Assembly: GCF_032678705.1 (NCBI RefSeq)
Contig: NZ_JAVTSS010000002.1
Location: 1,798,001-1,862,000 of the forward strand
From: Pedobacter frigiditerrae
Lineage (GTDB): Bacteria > Bacteroidota > Bacteroidia > Sphingobacteriales > Sphingobacteriaceae
Direction: 5' to 3'
DNA length: 64,000 nt
The position numbers and the translations under genes are program-made. A model generated the notes under the pieces. The model had not been told where the DNA came from and searched no databases. It saw only the letters and a list, made by a program, of their open reading frames with translations. Of the stretch, positions 1-6,997 are shown in pieces (the stretch's first letter is position 1; every line of letters begins with the position of its first letter).

Positions 1-1
1 G

Positions 2-550
2 CATAGCGTTACTTTAACCACTTATAATCAGCCAGTAAATTATAAATACTATAGTGTGCCTAAGTTAGAAAGCGATGCCTTTTTACTAGCGGAAATGGCT
101 AATTATGAAAAACTTAATTTATTGCCTGGTGATGCAAACATCATTTTTGAGAATACCTATGTGGGCAAATCTTTTATTAATCCTAATGCAACTACTGATA
201 CTTTAAATTTAAGCATGGGTAGAGATAAGAAAATAGTAGTTAAACGTGAAAAGGTTGCTGAACAGAGTGGAACGAAGTTATTAGGATCTAGTAAAAAACA
301 AACCTTTACTTATGAAATTAGGTTGAGAAATGGCAAAAGCGAAGCTGTTAATTTATTACTTAAAGATCAATATCCAGTTTCTACAGATAAGAGTATTGAA
401 ATAGAATTGATAAGTGCTGATGGAGCCATTATAAATACTGAAACAGGAGTTTTAACATGGAAATTAACCTTAAAGCCAGGAGTTACAGAGAAAGTAAGGA
501 TTAGCTATTCAGTTAAATATCCTAAGGAGCAAACGATAGAGAATTTGTAA
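2..550 (+). CDS. DUF4139 (MuiA-like) protein, C-terminal part
   Basis: This is the end of a gene that begins before the window. The frame is open from base 2, so the GTG at 56 is an internal valine codon and not a start. The visible 182 residues read as the C-terminal beta-rich part of the DUF4139 family (mucoidy inhibitor A-like, usually secreted proteins of about 500-600 residues). The family-like run GDANIIFENTYVGKSFI is followed by LNLSMGRDKKIVVKREK and a closing segment with YEIRLRNGKSEAVNLLLKDQ. The biochemical role of the family is unknown; the MuiA name comes from a mucoidy phenotype. It ends 521 bases before rpsL and is probably unrelated to it. Confidence 0.75.
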   Translation, partial: HSVTLTTYNQPVNYKYYSVPKLESDAFLLAEMANYEKLNLLPGDANIIFENTYVGKSFINPNATTDTLNLSMGRDKKIVVKREKVAEQSGTKLLGSSKKQTFTYEIRLRNGKSEAVNLLLKDQYPVSTDKSIEIELISADGAIINTETGVLTWKLTLKPGVTEKVRISYSVKYPKEQTIENL

Positions 551-960
551 AGGTTAATATAGTTAGATTTAGGCTGCTGGAACAGTTTTCTTGCACAAGC
601 TCTGTTCTCCAATCCCGTGGCCTGTGGCACACAGAACACTAATTAGGCTAATGGATTGAACTTTGACAACTACTTGCAGTTTGAGTGAAAGTTTGTCAAT
701 TAGGCGAAATGCAACTTACGTTTCTTGCACTGGTTTTTGTTCTCTAAACCCGATATACGTGGATGCCGATTTTTCATCGGCAGTAACATTAGCAGGGCTG
801 ATTTAGCCATTAATTACTGACAATCGTTTTCTAGAAATAACATTGATTTTTTAGCGCATTTACAATCAATGATTTACTTAGTATTAACAAAGGAGATTGC
901 TTCGTCGTTTCTCCTCGTAAAGACGCAAAAGGAAAAAAGAAAAAAATCTCTCACAAAGCC
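551..960. repeat. Gene-free stretch with degenerate dispersed repeats
   Basis: No convincing gene is present. A TTGACAA (663-669) / TTGTCAA (693-699) inverted repeat is visible. Bases 746-800 look like one copy of the mosaic repeat family, with a 'taaacccgatatacgtg' left part, a GCCGATTTTTCATCGGC hairpin (764-780) and an 'agcagggctgattt' right part. Bases 890-925 resemble the 'ggagattgcttcgtcg...ctcctcg' repeat that I recognise from many Bacteroidota intergenic regions. The stretch is probably repeat debris between the DUF4139 gene and the ribosomal locus. Confidence 0.5.
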
Positions 961-991
961 TTGATTATCACAAATTAAGTTCCTACTTTTG
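961..991 (+). promoter_or_regulatory. Bacteroidota-type promoter of the str operon
   Basis: TTG at 961-963, a 20-base spacer and TACTTTTG at 984-991 match the Bacteroidota primary sigma consensus (TTG, about 19-21 bases, TAnnTTTG). Transcription should start near 997, leaving a leader of about 75 bases before rpsL. The bases directly after the -7 element, GCAGTCCCTTA, recur almost unchanged at the rplC promoter. Confidence 0.75.
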
Positions 992-1071
992 CAGTCCCTT
1001 AATGTGGCCTCGTTGTAGGCTGGCCATTACGGGAAGTTTTTAAATAAAATAGAAAAAACAAAAAGCAAGAA
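992..1071 (+). promoter_or_regulatory. Structured leader of rpsL (candidate autoregulatory site)
   Basis: The leader has a strong hairpin. TCCCTTAATGTGGCC (995-1009) pairs with GGCCATTACGGGA (about 1022-1034), giving a stem of about 13 pairs with one bulge and a loop of about 12 bases. The stem starts at or just after the predicted transcription start. In other bacteria S7 controls the str operon by binding its mRNA, so a ribosomal-protein-binding leader is a reasonable guess; the sequence alone does not show which protein would bind. Confidence 0.45.
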
Positions 1072-1485
1072 ATGCCAACCATTCAACAATTAGTTAGAAA
1101 AGGTAGAGTAGCACTGGAGTTCAAGAGTAAGTCTCCAGCGTTGGACAGCTGTCCACAGCGAAGAGGTGTATGTACACGTGTATATACTACTACCCCTAAA
1201 AAACCAAACTCAGCAATGCGTAAAGTTGCCCGTGTACGTTTAACCAATGGAAAAGAGGTGAATGCCTATATTCCTGGAGAAGGTCACAACTTACAAGAGC
1301 ACTCGATCGTGTTAATTCGTGGTGGTCGTGTTAAAGATTTACCAGGTGTACGTTACCACATCATTCGTGGTGCGTTAGATACATCAGGTGTAGCTGGTCG
1401 TAACCAACGTCGTAGTAAATATGGTACTAAGCGTCCTAAACCAGGGCAAGTAGCTGCAGCACCAACTAAAGGAAAGAAAAAATAA
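1072..1485 (+). CDS. rpsL: 30S ribosomal protein S12
   Basis: S12 sits at the decoding centre of the small subunit and helps set translation accuracy. The 137 residues cover the full family, including the TTTPKKPNSA loop, GEGHNLQEHS and GGRVKDLPGVRYH. Lys43 and Lys88, where streptomycin-resistance changes usually occur, are both the normal lysine. Asp89 is the position that RimO methylthiolates in E. coli. A basic tail (GKKK) ends the protein. It is the first gene of the str operon, behind a clear promoter and a hairpin leader, and rpsG follows after 16 bases. Confidence 0.98.
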   Translation: MPTIQQLVRKGRVALEFKSKSPALDSCPQRRGVCTRVYTTTPKKPNSAMRKVARVRLTNGKEVNAYIPGEGHNLQEHSIVLIRGGRVKDLPGVRYHIIRGALDTSGVAGRNQRRSKYGTKRPKPGQVAAAPTKGKKK

Positions 1486-1501
1486 TTAGGAGGAAACAGA
1501 A

Positions 1502-1969
1502 ATGAGAAAATCAAAACCAAAAAAGAGAATTATTCTTCCTGATCCTAAATTTAACGATGTTCAGGTTACAAGATTTGTAAACAATATGATGTTTGACGGT
1601 AAAAAATCTATCGCTTACTCTATTTTTTATGATGCAGTTGAAATAGCTGAGAAAAAAACTAGCGAGAATGGATTAGAAGTATTTAAACGTGCTTTAGTAA
1701 ATATCAGTCCTGCTGTAGAGGTTAAATCTCGTAGAGTTGGTGGTGCAAACTTCCAAGTACCTACAGAGGTAAGACCAGACCGTAAAATTGCTTTAGGCAT
1801 GAAATGGTTAATTACTTACGCTCGTAAACGTGGCGAAAAAACCATGAAAGAAAAATTAGCAGGTGAAATCGTTTCAGCAGCTAAAGGTGAAGGCGCAGCA
1901 GTTAAGAAAAAAGAAGATACGCATAAAATGGCTGAGGCTAACAAAGCGTTCTCACACTTCAGATTCTAA
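1502..1969 (+). CDS. rpsG: 30S ribosomal protein S7
   Basis: S7 nucleates assembly of the 30S head by binding the 3' major domain of 16S rRNA. The 155 residues match bacterial S7 over the whole length: MRKSKPKKR at the N-terminus, the GGANFQVPTEVRPDRK beta-hairpin and the KAFSHFRF C-terminus. An unusually strong Shine-Dalgarno (AGGAGG at 1488-1493, 8 bases before the ATG) supports this start; most genes in this phylum lack one. In E. coli S7 is the autoregulator of the str operon. It is followed by a repetitive AT-rich spacer before fusA. Confidence 0.98.
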   Translation: MRKSKPKKRIILPDPKFNDVQVTRFVNNMMFDGKKSIAYSIFYDAVEIAEKKTSENGLEVFKRALVNISPAVEVKSRRVGGANFQVPTEVRPDRKIALGMKWLITYARKRGEKTMKEKLAGEIVSAAKGEGAAVKKKEDTHKMAEANKAFSHFRF

Positions 1970-1974
1970 GATAA

Positions 1975-2056
1975 AATGATTGAATGAGTGAATTTTGAAT
2001 GATTGATTGGCTAAGTGTTATTCAATCATTCTCTCATTTTCATCATTCATTAATTC
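1975..2056. repeat. GAATGA-word dyad between rpsG and fusA
   Basis: The spacer is made of repeated GAATGA/TCATTC words. GAATGATTGA (about 1998-2007) is the exact reverse complement of TCAATCATTC (about 2023-2032), and looser copies flank both arms. A long imperfect hairpin would form in the mRNA between the two genes. There is no T-run, so it is not an obvious terminator; mRNA processing or protection is possible. Confidence 0.5.
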
Positions 2057-2062
2057 AAAAAT

Positions 2063-4177
2063 ATGTCAAGAGATTTAAGATTTACAAGAAATATCGGAAT
2101 TGCTGCTCACATTGATGCGGGTAAAACCACAACAACTGAGCGTATTCTTTATTATGCTGGTGTTAGTCATAAAATTGGTGAGGTGCACGAAGGTGCTGCA
2201 ACAATGGACTGGATGGCACAAGAGCAAGAGCGTGGTATTACCATTACTTCTGCTGCTACAACTGTTGGTTGGAAATACAGAAACCAAAATTATCATATCA
2301 ACATTATCGATACTCCAGGACACGTGGATTTTACCGTTGAGGTAAACCGTTCGTTACGTGTATTAGATGGTTTGGTGTTTTTGTTTTCGGCGGTTGATGG
2401 TGTTGAGCCTCAATCTGAAACTAACTGGCGTTTAGCTAACAACTATAGTGTTGCGCGTATCGGTTTCGTTAACAAAATGGACCGTTCTGGAGCAGACTTC
2501 TTAAAAGTTGTTAAACAAGTTAAAGACATGTTGGGTAGTAATGCAGTTCCATTGCAATTACCTATCGGTGCTGAAGATTCATTTAAAGGTGTGGTTGATT
2601 TAATTAACAACCGTGGTATTGTATGGAATGAGCATGATAAAGGTATGACCTTTACCGAAGTGCCTATCCCAGAAGATATGTTAGATGAGGTTGCTGAGTG
2701 GAGAGAAAAATTATTAGAATCTGTTGCAGATTATGATGAGACTTTGATGGAGAAATTCTTCGAAGATCCGAACTCAATTACTGAGCGTGAAATATTAGAT
2801 GCATTACGTGCGGCTGTATTAGATGCTAAAATTGTTCCTATGGTTTGTGGTTCATCTTTCAAAAACAAAGGTGTACAAACTATGCTAGACTACGTGATGG
2901 AATTATTGCCATCTCCAATGGATAGCGAAGGTGTAATTGGAACCAACCCAGATACTGGCGAAGAAGTTTTACGTAAACCATCTGAAAAAGAGCCTTTTGC
3001 AGCTTTAGCATTTAAAATTGCAACAGATCCATTCGTAGGTCGTTTATGTTTTATCCGTGTTTATTCGGGTAACTTAGAAGCTGGTTCTTACGTTTACAAT
3101 GCTCGTTCTGAGAACAAAGAGCGTATTTCTCGTATCTTCCAAATGCATGCAAACAAGCAAAACCCAATTCCTAACGTAGGTGCTGGTGATATTGCTGCTG
3201 TTGTAGGCTTTAAAGATATTAAAACTGGAGATACACTTTGTGAAGAGAAAAATCCAATCATCCTTGAATCAATGAACTTCCCTGAACCAGTAATTGGTTT
3301 AGCAATTGAGCCTAAAACTCAAGCAGACGTTGATAAATTAGGTATGGCTTTAGGTAAATTAGCTGAAGAAGATCCAACATTTAGAGTTCAAACTGACGAA
3401 GAAACTGGTCAAACAGTAATTTCAGGTATGGGTGAGCTTCACTTAGATATTTTAATTGACCGTTTAAGACGTGAATTTAAAGTAGAGGTTAATCAAGGTG
3501 CACCACAAGTAGCTTACAAAGAAGCTATCTTTGGTACAACTCAACACCGTGAAACTTATAAAAAACAATCTGGTGGTCGTGGTAAATTCGCGGATATCCA
3601 AGTTGTTATTTCACCAATTGATGCTGATTACGAAAAAGGTGGTTTACAGTTTGTAAACGAAATTACAGGTGGTTCAATCCCACGTGAATTTATCCCTTCA
3701 GTAGAAAAAGGATTTGCAGCTGCAATGGCGAATGGTGTATTAGCTGGTTACCCACTTCCTGATATGAAAGTTCGTTTAATTGATGGTTCATTCCACGCGG
3801 TCGATTCTGATGCTTTATCATTTGAACTTGCAGCTAGAATGGCATATCGTGAAGCATTGCCAAAATGTAAACCTACTTTGATGGAGCCAATCATGAAAAT
3901 CGAAATCTTAACCCCAGAAGAAAATATGGGTGATGTTATCGGTGACATGAACCGTCGTCGTGGTCAACTTTTAGGTATGGATACTCGTAACGGGTCTCAA
4001 GTAATTAAAGCAACTGTGCCTTTATCAGAAATGTTTGGTTATGTAACTCAGTTACGTACAATCACTTCTGGACGTGCAACTTCAACAATGGAATTTGACC
4101 ATTATGAAGCAGCGCCTAAAAACGTACAAGATGAGGTAATTGCTAAATCTAAAGGAAAAGTAAAATCTGAAGACTAA
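2063..4177 (+). CDS. fusA: Elongation factor G
   Basis: This GTPase drives translocation of tRNA and mRNA through the ribosome and, with RRF, ribosome recycling. The 704 residues equal the usual length. The GTP-binding motifs are in place: AHIDAGKTTT (residues 15-24), the switch RGITITSAATT near 60, DTPGHVDF near 85 and NKMD near 140. Domains II-V follow, including GMGELHLDI and the domain IV/V region with RGQLLGMD. It is the third gene of the str operon. No second EF-G copy and no tuf gene lie within the window. Confidence 0.98.
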   Translation: MSRDLRFTRNIGIAAHIDAGKTTTTERILYYAGVSHKIGEVHEGAATMDWMAQEQERGITITSAATTVGWKYRNQNYHINIIDTPGHVDFTVEVNRSLRVLDGLVFLFSAVDGVEPQSETNWRLANNYSVARIGFVNKMDRSGADFLKVVKQVKDMLGSNAVPLQLPIGAEDSFKGVVDLINNRGIVWNEHDKGMTFTEVPIPEDMLDEVAEWREKLLESVADYDETLMEKFFEDPNSITEREILDALRAAVLDAKIVPMVCGSSFKNKGVQTMLDYVMELLPSPMDSEGVIGTNPDTGEEVLRKPSEKEPFAALAFKIATDPFVGRLCFIRVYSGNLEAGSYVYNARSENKERISRIFQMHANKQNPIPNVGAGDIAAVVGFKDIKTGDTLCEEKNPIILESMNFPEPVIGLAIEPKTQADVDKLGMALGKLAEEDPTFRVQTDEETGQTVISGMGELHLDILIDRLRREFKVEVNQGAPQVAYKEAIFGTTQHRETYKKQSGGRGKFADIQVVISPIDADYEKGGLQFVNEITGGSIPREFIPSVEKGFAAAMANGVLAGYPLPDMKVRLIDGSFHAVDSDALSFELAARMAYREALPKCKPTLMEPIMKIEILTPEENMGDVIGDMNRRRGQLLGMDTRNGSQVIKATVPLSEMFGYVTQLRTITSGRATSTMEFDHYEAAPKNVQDEVIAKSKGKVKSED

Positions 4178-4181
4178 TATT

Positions 4182-4247
4182 AGATGTGAGTATTGAGATA
4201 TGAGTATTGAGATTTGTCTCACTTCTAACGTCTCAAATCTCACATCT
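4182..4247. repeat. Long imperfect dyad between fusA and rpsJ
   Basis: The arm 4182-4198 (AGATGTGAGTATTGAGA) pairs with 4231-4247 (TCTCAAATCTCACATCT) at 15 of 17 positions. The loop contains further TGAGTATTGAGA words. No T-run follows. The same TCTCA/AAATCTCA vocabulary reappears between rpsM and rpsK, so it belongs to the window's word-like dyad set. Confidence 0.6.
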
Positions 4248-4310
4248 TAAAGATAAATCCGATTGCTTGTTATTAATAGCTCTAACAGGTAATCATAATT
4301 AAAATAGAAC

Positions 4311-4616
4311 ATGAGCCAAAGAATCAGAATTAAATTAAAATCTTACGATTACAACTTAGTAGATAAATCTGCTGAGAAAATCGTTAAAACTGTTAAGCCT
4401 ACGGGTGCAGTAGTTAGCGGACCAATCCCGTTGCCAACAGAAAAGAAAATCTTCACTGTTTTGCGTTCACCACACGTAAACAAAAAAGCACGTGAGCAAT
4501 TTCAATTGTGTGCTTATAAACGTCTTTTAGATATTTATAGCTCTAACTCTAAAACTGTTGATGCATTGATGAAACTTGAATTACCTAGCGGTGTTGAAGT
4601 AGAAATCAAAGTTTAA
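4311..4616 (+). CDS. rpsJ: 30S ribosomal protein S10
   Basis: S10 binds the 30S head; in E. coli it also pairs with NusB in transcription antitermination. The 101 residues are the normal size, with the family segments RIRIKLKSYDYNLVD, VVSGPIPLPT and RSPHVNKKAREQFQL. It lies downstream of fusA, as expected, but here it is followed by a terminator and three non-ribosomal genes and not directly by rplC, so it behaves as the last gene of the str operon. Confidence 0.97.
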   Translation: MSQRIRIKLKSYDYNLVDKSAEKIVKTVKPTGAVVSGPIPLPTEKKIFTVLRSPHVNKKAREQFQLCAYKRLLDIYSSNSKTVDALMKLELPSGVEVEIKV

Positions 4617-4632
4617 TGATTTTATAGTTAAA

Positions 4633-4669
4633 CAAAAAAGGTCCTTGAAATTTTCAAGGACCTTTTTTT
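4633..4669. terminator. Bidirectional intrinsic terminator after rpsJ
   Basis: AAAAAAGGTCCTTGAAA is followed almost at once by TTTTCAAGGACCTTTTTTT, which makes a perfect stem with A/T tracts on both sides. It can end rpsJ transcription on the plus strand and the coiled-coil gene at 4705-5397 on the minus strand. Confidence 0.85.
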
Positions 4670-4704
4670 ATGCAAAATGAATTTTTGTTACTCCCAACTC
4701 CCAA

Positions 4705-5397
4705 CTATTTCCCTCTACTTTTTATTTCTTCAATAATATTGCGTTCATCTTGGAGCTCTCTAGCTAACTTTCTTTGCTGCTCATTTGATTTAACTTTGTA
4801 GGCTTGATATTCTGCTGAAATTTCGTCGTAAAGTTGTGTTCTATGTTTAGCTTCCAATATGTTTTTAGCAGATCTAGCTATAACTATAAATAATGCAATG
4901 GCAAGTACAAGGATTATGGACCAAACAATGATATTATAGGTTCCTTTTGTAAACGATATGCCTAAAAAGTTAATTTCGTCTATCTTAGCATTTGTGTTAT
5001 TTAAGCTGGTTTCCTTACCGTCAACCTCAGTTTGTAGGGAAGCAATTGTTTTGCCTTGTTCAGCAACCTTTGCTTTTGCTTTATTTAGCTCAATTCTTTC
5101 TTTTTTTAAGGTATCACTAACACTTTTCCAAACAGTTGATAACCTTGCAGGATTAATTAATTTGTACCCATTTAAAGATTTTGACCTTGAAAGCATAAAT
5201 TGGTATTGTCCATTTAAGCTAAAATCCGTGTTCTTAACAGTGTCCGCATACCTGCGTTGTAATATGTATTTTTTTACTGGAACTTGTTGCGTTTTCACTG
5301 CACTTTTAGGCGAAGTGACAGGGGGCTGCGAGAAAATATTCTGAGTGAATAAACTCAAAATTAAAATACTTGTAATGGTAATTAACCTTTGTTTCAT
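4705..5397 (-). CDS. Membrane-anchored coiled-coil protein, unknown function
   Basis: The 230 residues show a signal peptide (MKQRLITITSILILSLFTQNIFS), a heptad-like coiled-coil stretch (about 85-145, rich in Lys/Glu/Leu), one transmembrane helix (IIVWSIILVLAIALFIVIA, about 153-172) and a charged C-terminal tail of about 55 residues (ELQDERNIIEEIKSRGK). The layout resembles a Bacteroidota-restricted family that public annotation often labels tRNA (guanine-N1)-methyltransferase. No SPOUT or SAM-binding motif is visible, so that name should not be used. It is the only minus-strand gene within the ribosomal region. The function is unknown. Confidence 0.7.
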   Translation of the reverse strand: MKQRLITITSILILSLFTQNIFSQPPVTSPKSAVKTQQVPVKKYILQRRYADTVKNTDFSLNGQYQFMLSRSKSLNGYKLINPARLSTVWKSVSDTLKKERIELNKAKAKVAEQGKTIASLQTEVDGKETSLNNTNAKIDEINFLGISFTKGTYNIIVWSIILVLAIALFIVIARSAKNILEAKHRTQLYDEISAEYQAYKVKSNEQQRKLARELQDERNIIEEIKSRGK

Positions 5398-5586
5398 AGC
5401 AATTGTTACGTTGTTAATTTAACAATTATAATGAAAAAATATTGTGTTTTCATAATATTTGATGTTGTAGTAGGAATGATTTTGATGGTAGAAATCGCTC
5501 TTAAATCTATTAAATACACCTTTTTGGTAGTTTACTAAATACAAATTTATTTAGGTTAAGCAAAGTAAGGAGGTATATTTGCAACG

Positions 5587-6423
5587 ATGACGGTCTTACT
5601 ATTCACCATTATTGTTTTACTAGGTGCTTTTGTTGCTGGGCTATTGGGTTCCTTAACAGGATTGGGTGGTGGCGTAATCATTATACCGCTATTAACTTTA
5701 GGTTTAGGGGTTGATATTCACTATGCAATTGGGGCCTCAATCATTTCAGTAATCGCCACATCATCTGGTTCTGCAGCAGCTTATGTTAAGGAAGGTATAA
5801 CCAATATCAGGATTGGAATGTTCTTGGAGATAGCAACAACCATCAGCGCCATTGTTGGAGTGATTATAGCAACATATATTAAGGCAGATTATATCATCGT
5901 TATTTTTGGATTAATCTTATTGTTTTCAGCATTTATGATGCTCAGAAAAAAGATTGACCACTCAAATAATGAAAAAACCAGCGTTCTTGCTAATTACTTT
6001 AAATTAAACGGGAGTTATCCGGTTGATGGTGTACAAAAGCAGTATGCCGTTCATCACGTAGTTGGTGGTTTTGCAATGATGTTCGTCGCTGGCACCTTAT
6101 CTGGCTTGCTAGGTATAGGCTCTGGAGCTTTAAAAGTAATTGGCATGGATAATATCATGAAGATTCCTTTTAAGGTGTCTACCACAACCAGTAACTTTAT
6201 GATGGGCGTAACAGCAGCCGCTAGTGCATTAGTTTATTTACATAAGGGCCAAATCGATCCAGCCATTGCAATGCCTGTAACCATCGGCGTAATAAGTGGG
6301 GCAACCATTGGTGCAAAGATTTTAATTAGAACGAAAACTGATAAATTAAAATTAGTGTTTGCGGTTGTTGTAGTGTTTTTAGCCTTACAGATGATTTATA
6401 AAGGTTTAACAGGAGCGGCATGA
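5587..6423 (+). CDS. TSUP (TauE/SafE-type) membrane permease
   Basis: This is a sulfite/organosulfonate exporter-family (TSUP, PF01925) protein of 278 residues with about eight hydrophobic helices. The family signature GSLTGLGGGVIIIPLLTLGLG (start of residues 20-40) and the second-half echo GTLSGLLGIGSGALKV (about 174-189) show the typical internal duplication. Such permeases move sulfur oxyanions or small organic acids; the substrate cannot be read here. Its stop overlaps the next start by four bases (ATGA), so the DUF1634 protein is its translational partner. An AAGGAGG lies 14 bases before the ATG, rather far. TATATTTG at 5574-5581 looks like a -7 element, but no TTG is correctly spaced. 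Confidence 0.85.
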   Translation: MTVLLFTIIVLLGAFVAGLLGSLTGLGGGVIIIPLLTLGLGVDIHYAIGASIISVIATSSGSAAAYVKEGITNIRIGMFLEIATTISAIVGVIIATYIKADYIIVIFGLILLFSAFMMLRKKIDHSNNEKTSVLANYFKLNGSYPVDGVQKQYAVHHVVGGFAMMFVAGTLSGLLGIGSGALKVIGMDNIMKIPFKVSTTTSNFMMGVTAAASALVYLHKGQIDPAIAMPVTIGVISGATIGAKILIRTKTDKLKLVFAVVVVFLALQMIYKGLTGAA

Positions 6424-6815
6424 GCAATAAGATTAAACACTATTTAGGAGATAAGGATGTTCAGCTCATACTTGGAACTTTACTTCGTATTGGAGTTTTG
6501 GTCTCAACAGCGATAGTTATAATTGGTGGTGTTGTTTTTTTATCGACTCAAAAAAATCAGACGGTTTCATTTCAAAATTTCAATCCCGAGCAAGCAAATT
6601 TTTCTTCAGTTGCGAAAATATTTACAGGGTTGAAGGCAATGGATGGACTAGCGATTATCCAATTTGGAGTACTGCTGTTAATCTTCACTCCAATTGCTAG
6701 GGTCGTTTTTTCTATTTTTAGTTTCCTGATGGAAAAAGATTATATGTATGTTGTTATTGGCATAATCGTATTATGTGTGATTATCACCAGTTTATACCTC
6801 GATATAGCTCATTAG
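6420..6815 (+). CDS. DUF1634 membrane protein
   Basis: The 131-residue protein has three hydrophobic segments (about 22-44, 77-98 and 105-127). It matches the DUF1634 pattern: LGTLLRIGVLVSTAIVIIGG near the start and GLLLLIFTPIARV-like FGVLLLIFTPIARVVFS later. In many Bacteria DUF1634 genes sit directly behind TSUP permeases, as here, where the two genes share four bases. A role as a small accessory subunit of the permease is inferred from this context only. Confidence 0.8.
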   Translation: MSNKIKHYLGDKDVQLILGTLLRIGVLVSTAIVIIGGVVFLSTQKNQTVSFQNFNPEQANFSSVAKIFTGLKAMDGLAIIQFGVLLLIFTPIARVVFSIFSFLMEKDYMYVVIGIIVLCVIITSLYLDIAH

Positions 6816-6890
6816 GCACAGTTTTTCGCCTATCTCGCTGACGCATAGAAAAATAAATGCAATTATTTGAAAAAATAATGAGCTAACTAT

Positions 6891-6920
6891 TTGAATATTA
6901 AGAATTCTTTCCTATTTTTG
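6891..6920 (+). promoter_or_regulatory. Promoter of the rplC (S10-type) operon
   Basis: TTG at 6891-6893, a 19-base spacer and TATTTTTG at 6913-6920 fit the Bacteroidota promoter consensus well. It gives the rplC operon its own start, independent of rpsJ. The following GCCGTCCCTTA differs from the rpsL counterpart at one base. Confidence 0.75.
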
Positions 6921-6997
6921 CCGTCCCTTAGCGGGGATGTGTATCCACCTTGAACGAAGCCCTACTGCTTCGATGGGTGTTAAATTAAAAATAGAAA
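6921..6997 (+). promoter_or_regulatory. Structured leader of rplC
   Basis: About 75 bases lie between the predicted transcription start and rplC. They contain CGAAGCCCTACTGCTTCG (a small hairpin, about 6955-6972) and outer pairing possibilities such as ATCCACC with GGGTGTT/GGTG. E. coli L4 controls the S10 operon through a leader before rpsJ. Here the promoter and leader sit before rplC, so a comparable L4-type control is an inference from position. Confidence 0.4.

Noticed and set aside
56..58. GTG as start of a 164-residue protein
   Set aside because: The frame is open to the left edge and the DUF4139 similarity continues across it, so the GTG is internal.
5574..5586. Leaderless transcript for the TSUP gene
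   Set aside because: TATATTTG lies five bases from the ATG, but no TTG is correctly spaced and an AAGGAGG is present upstream, so a leaderless start is not supported.
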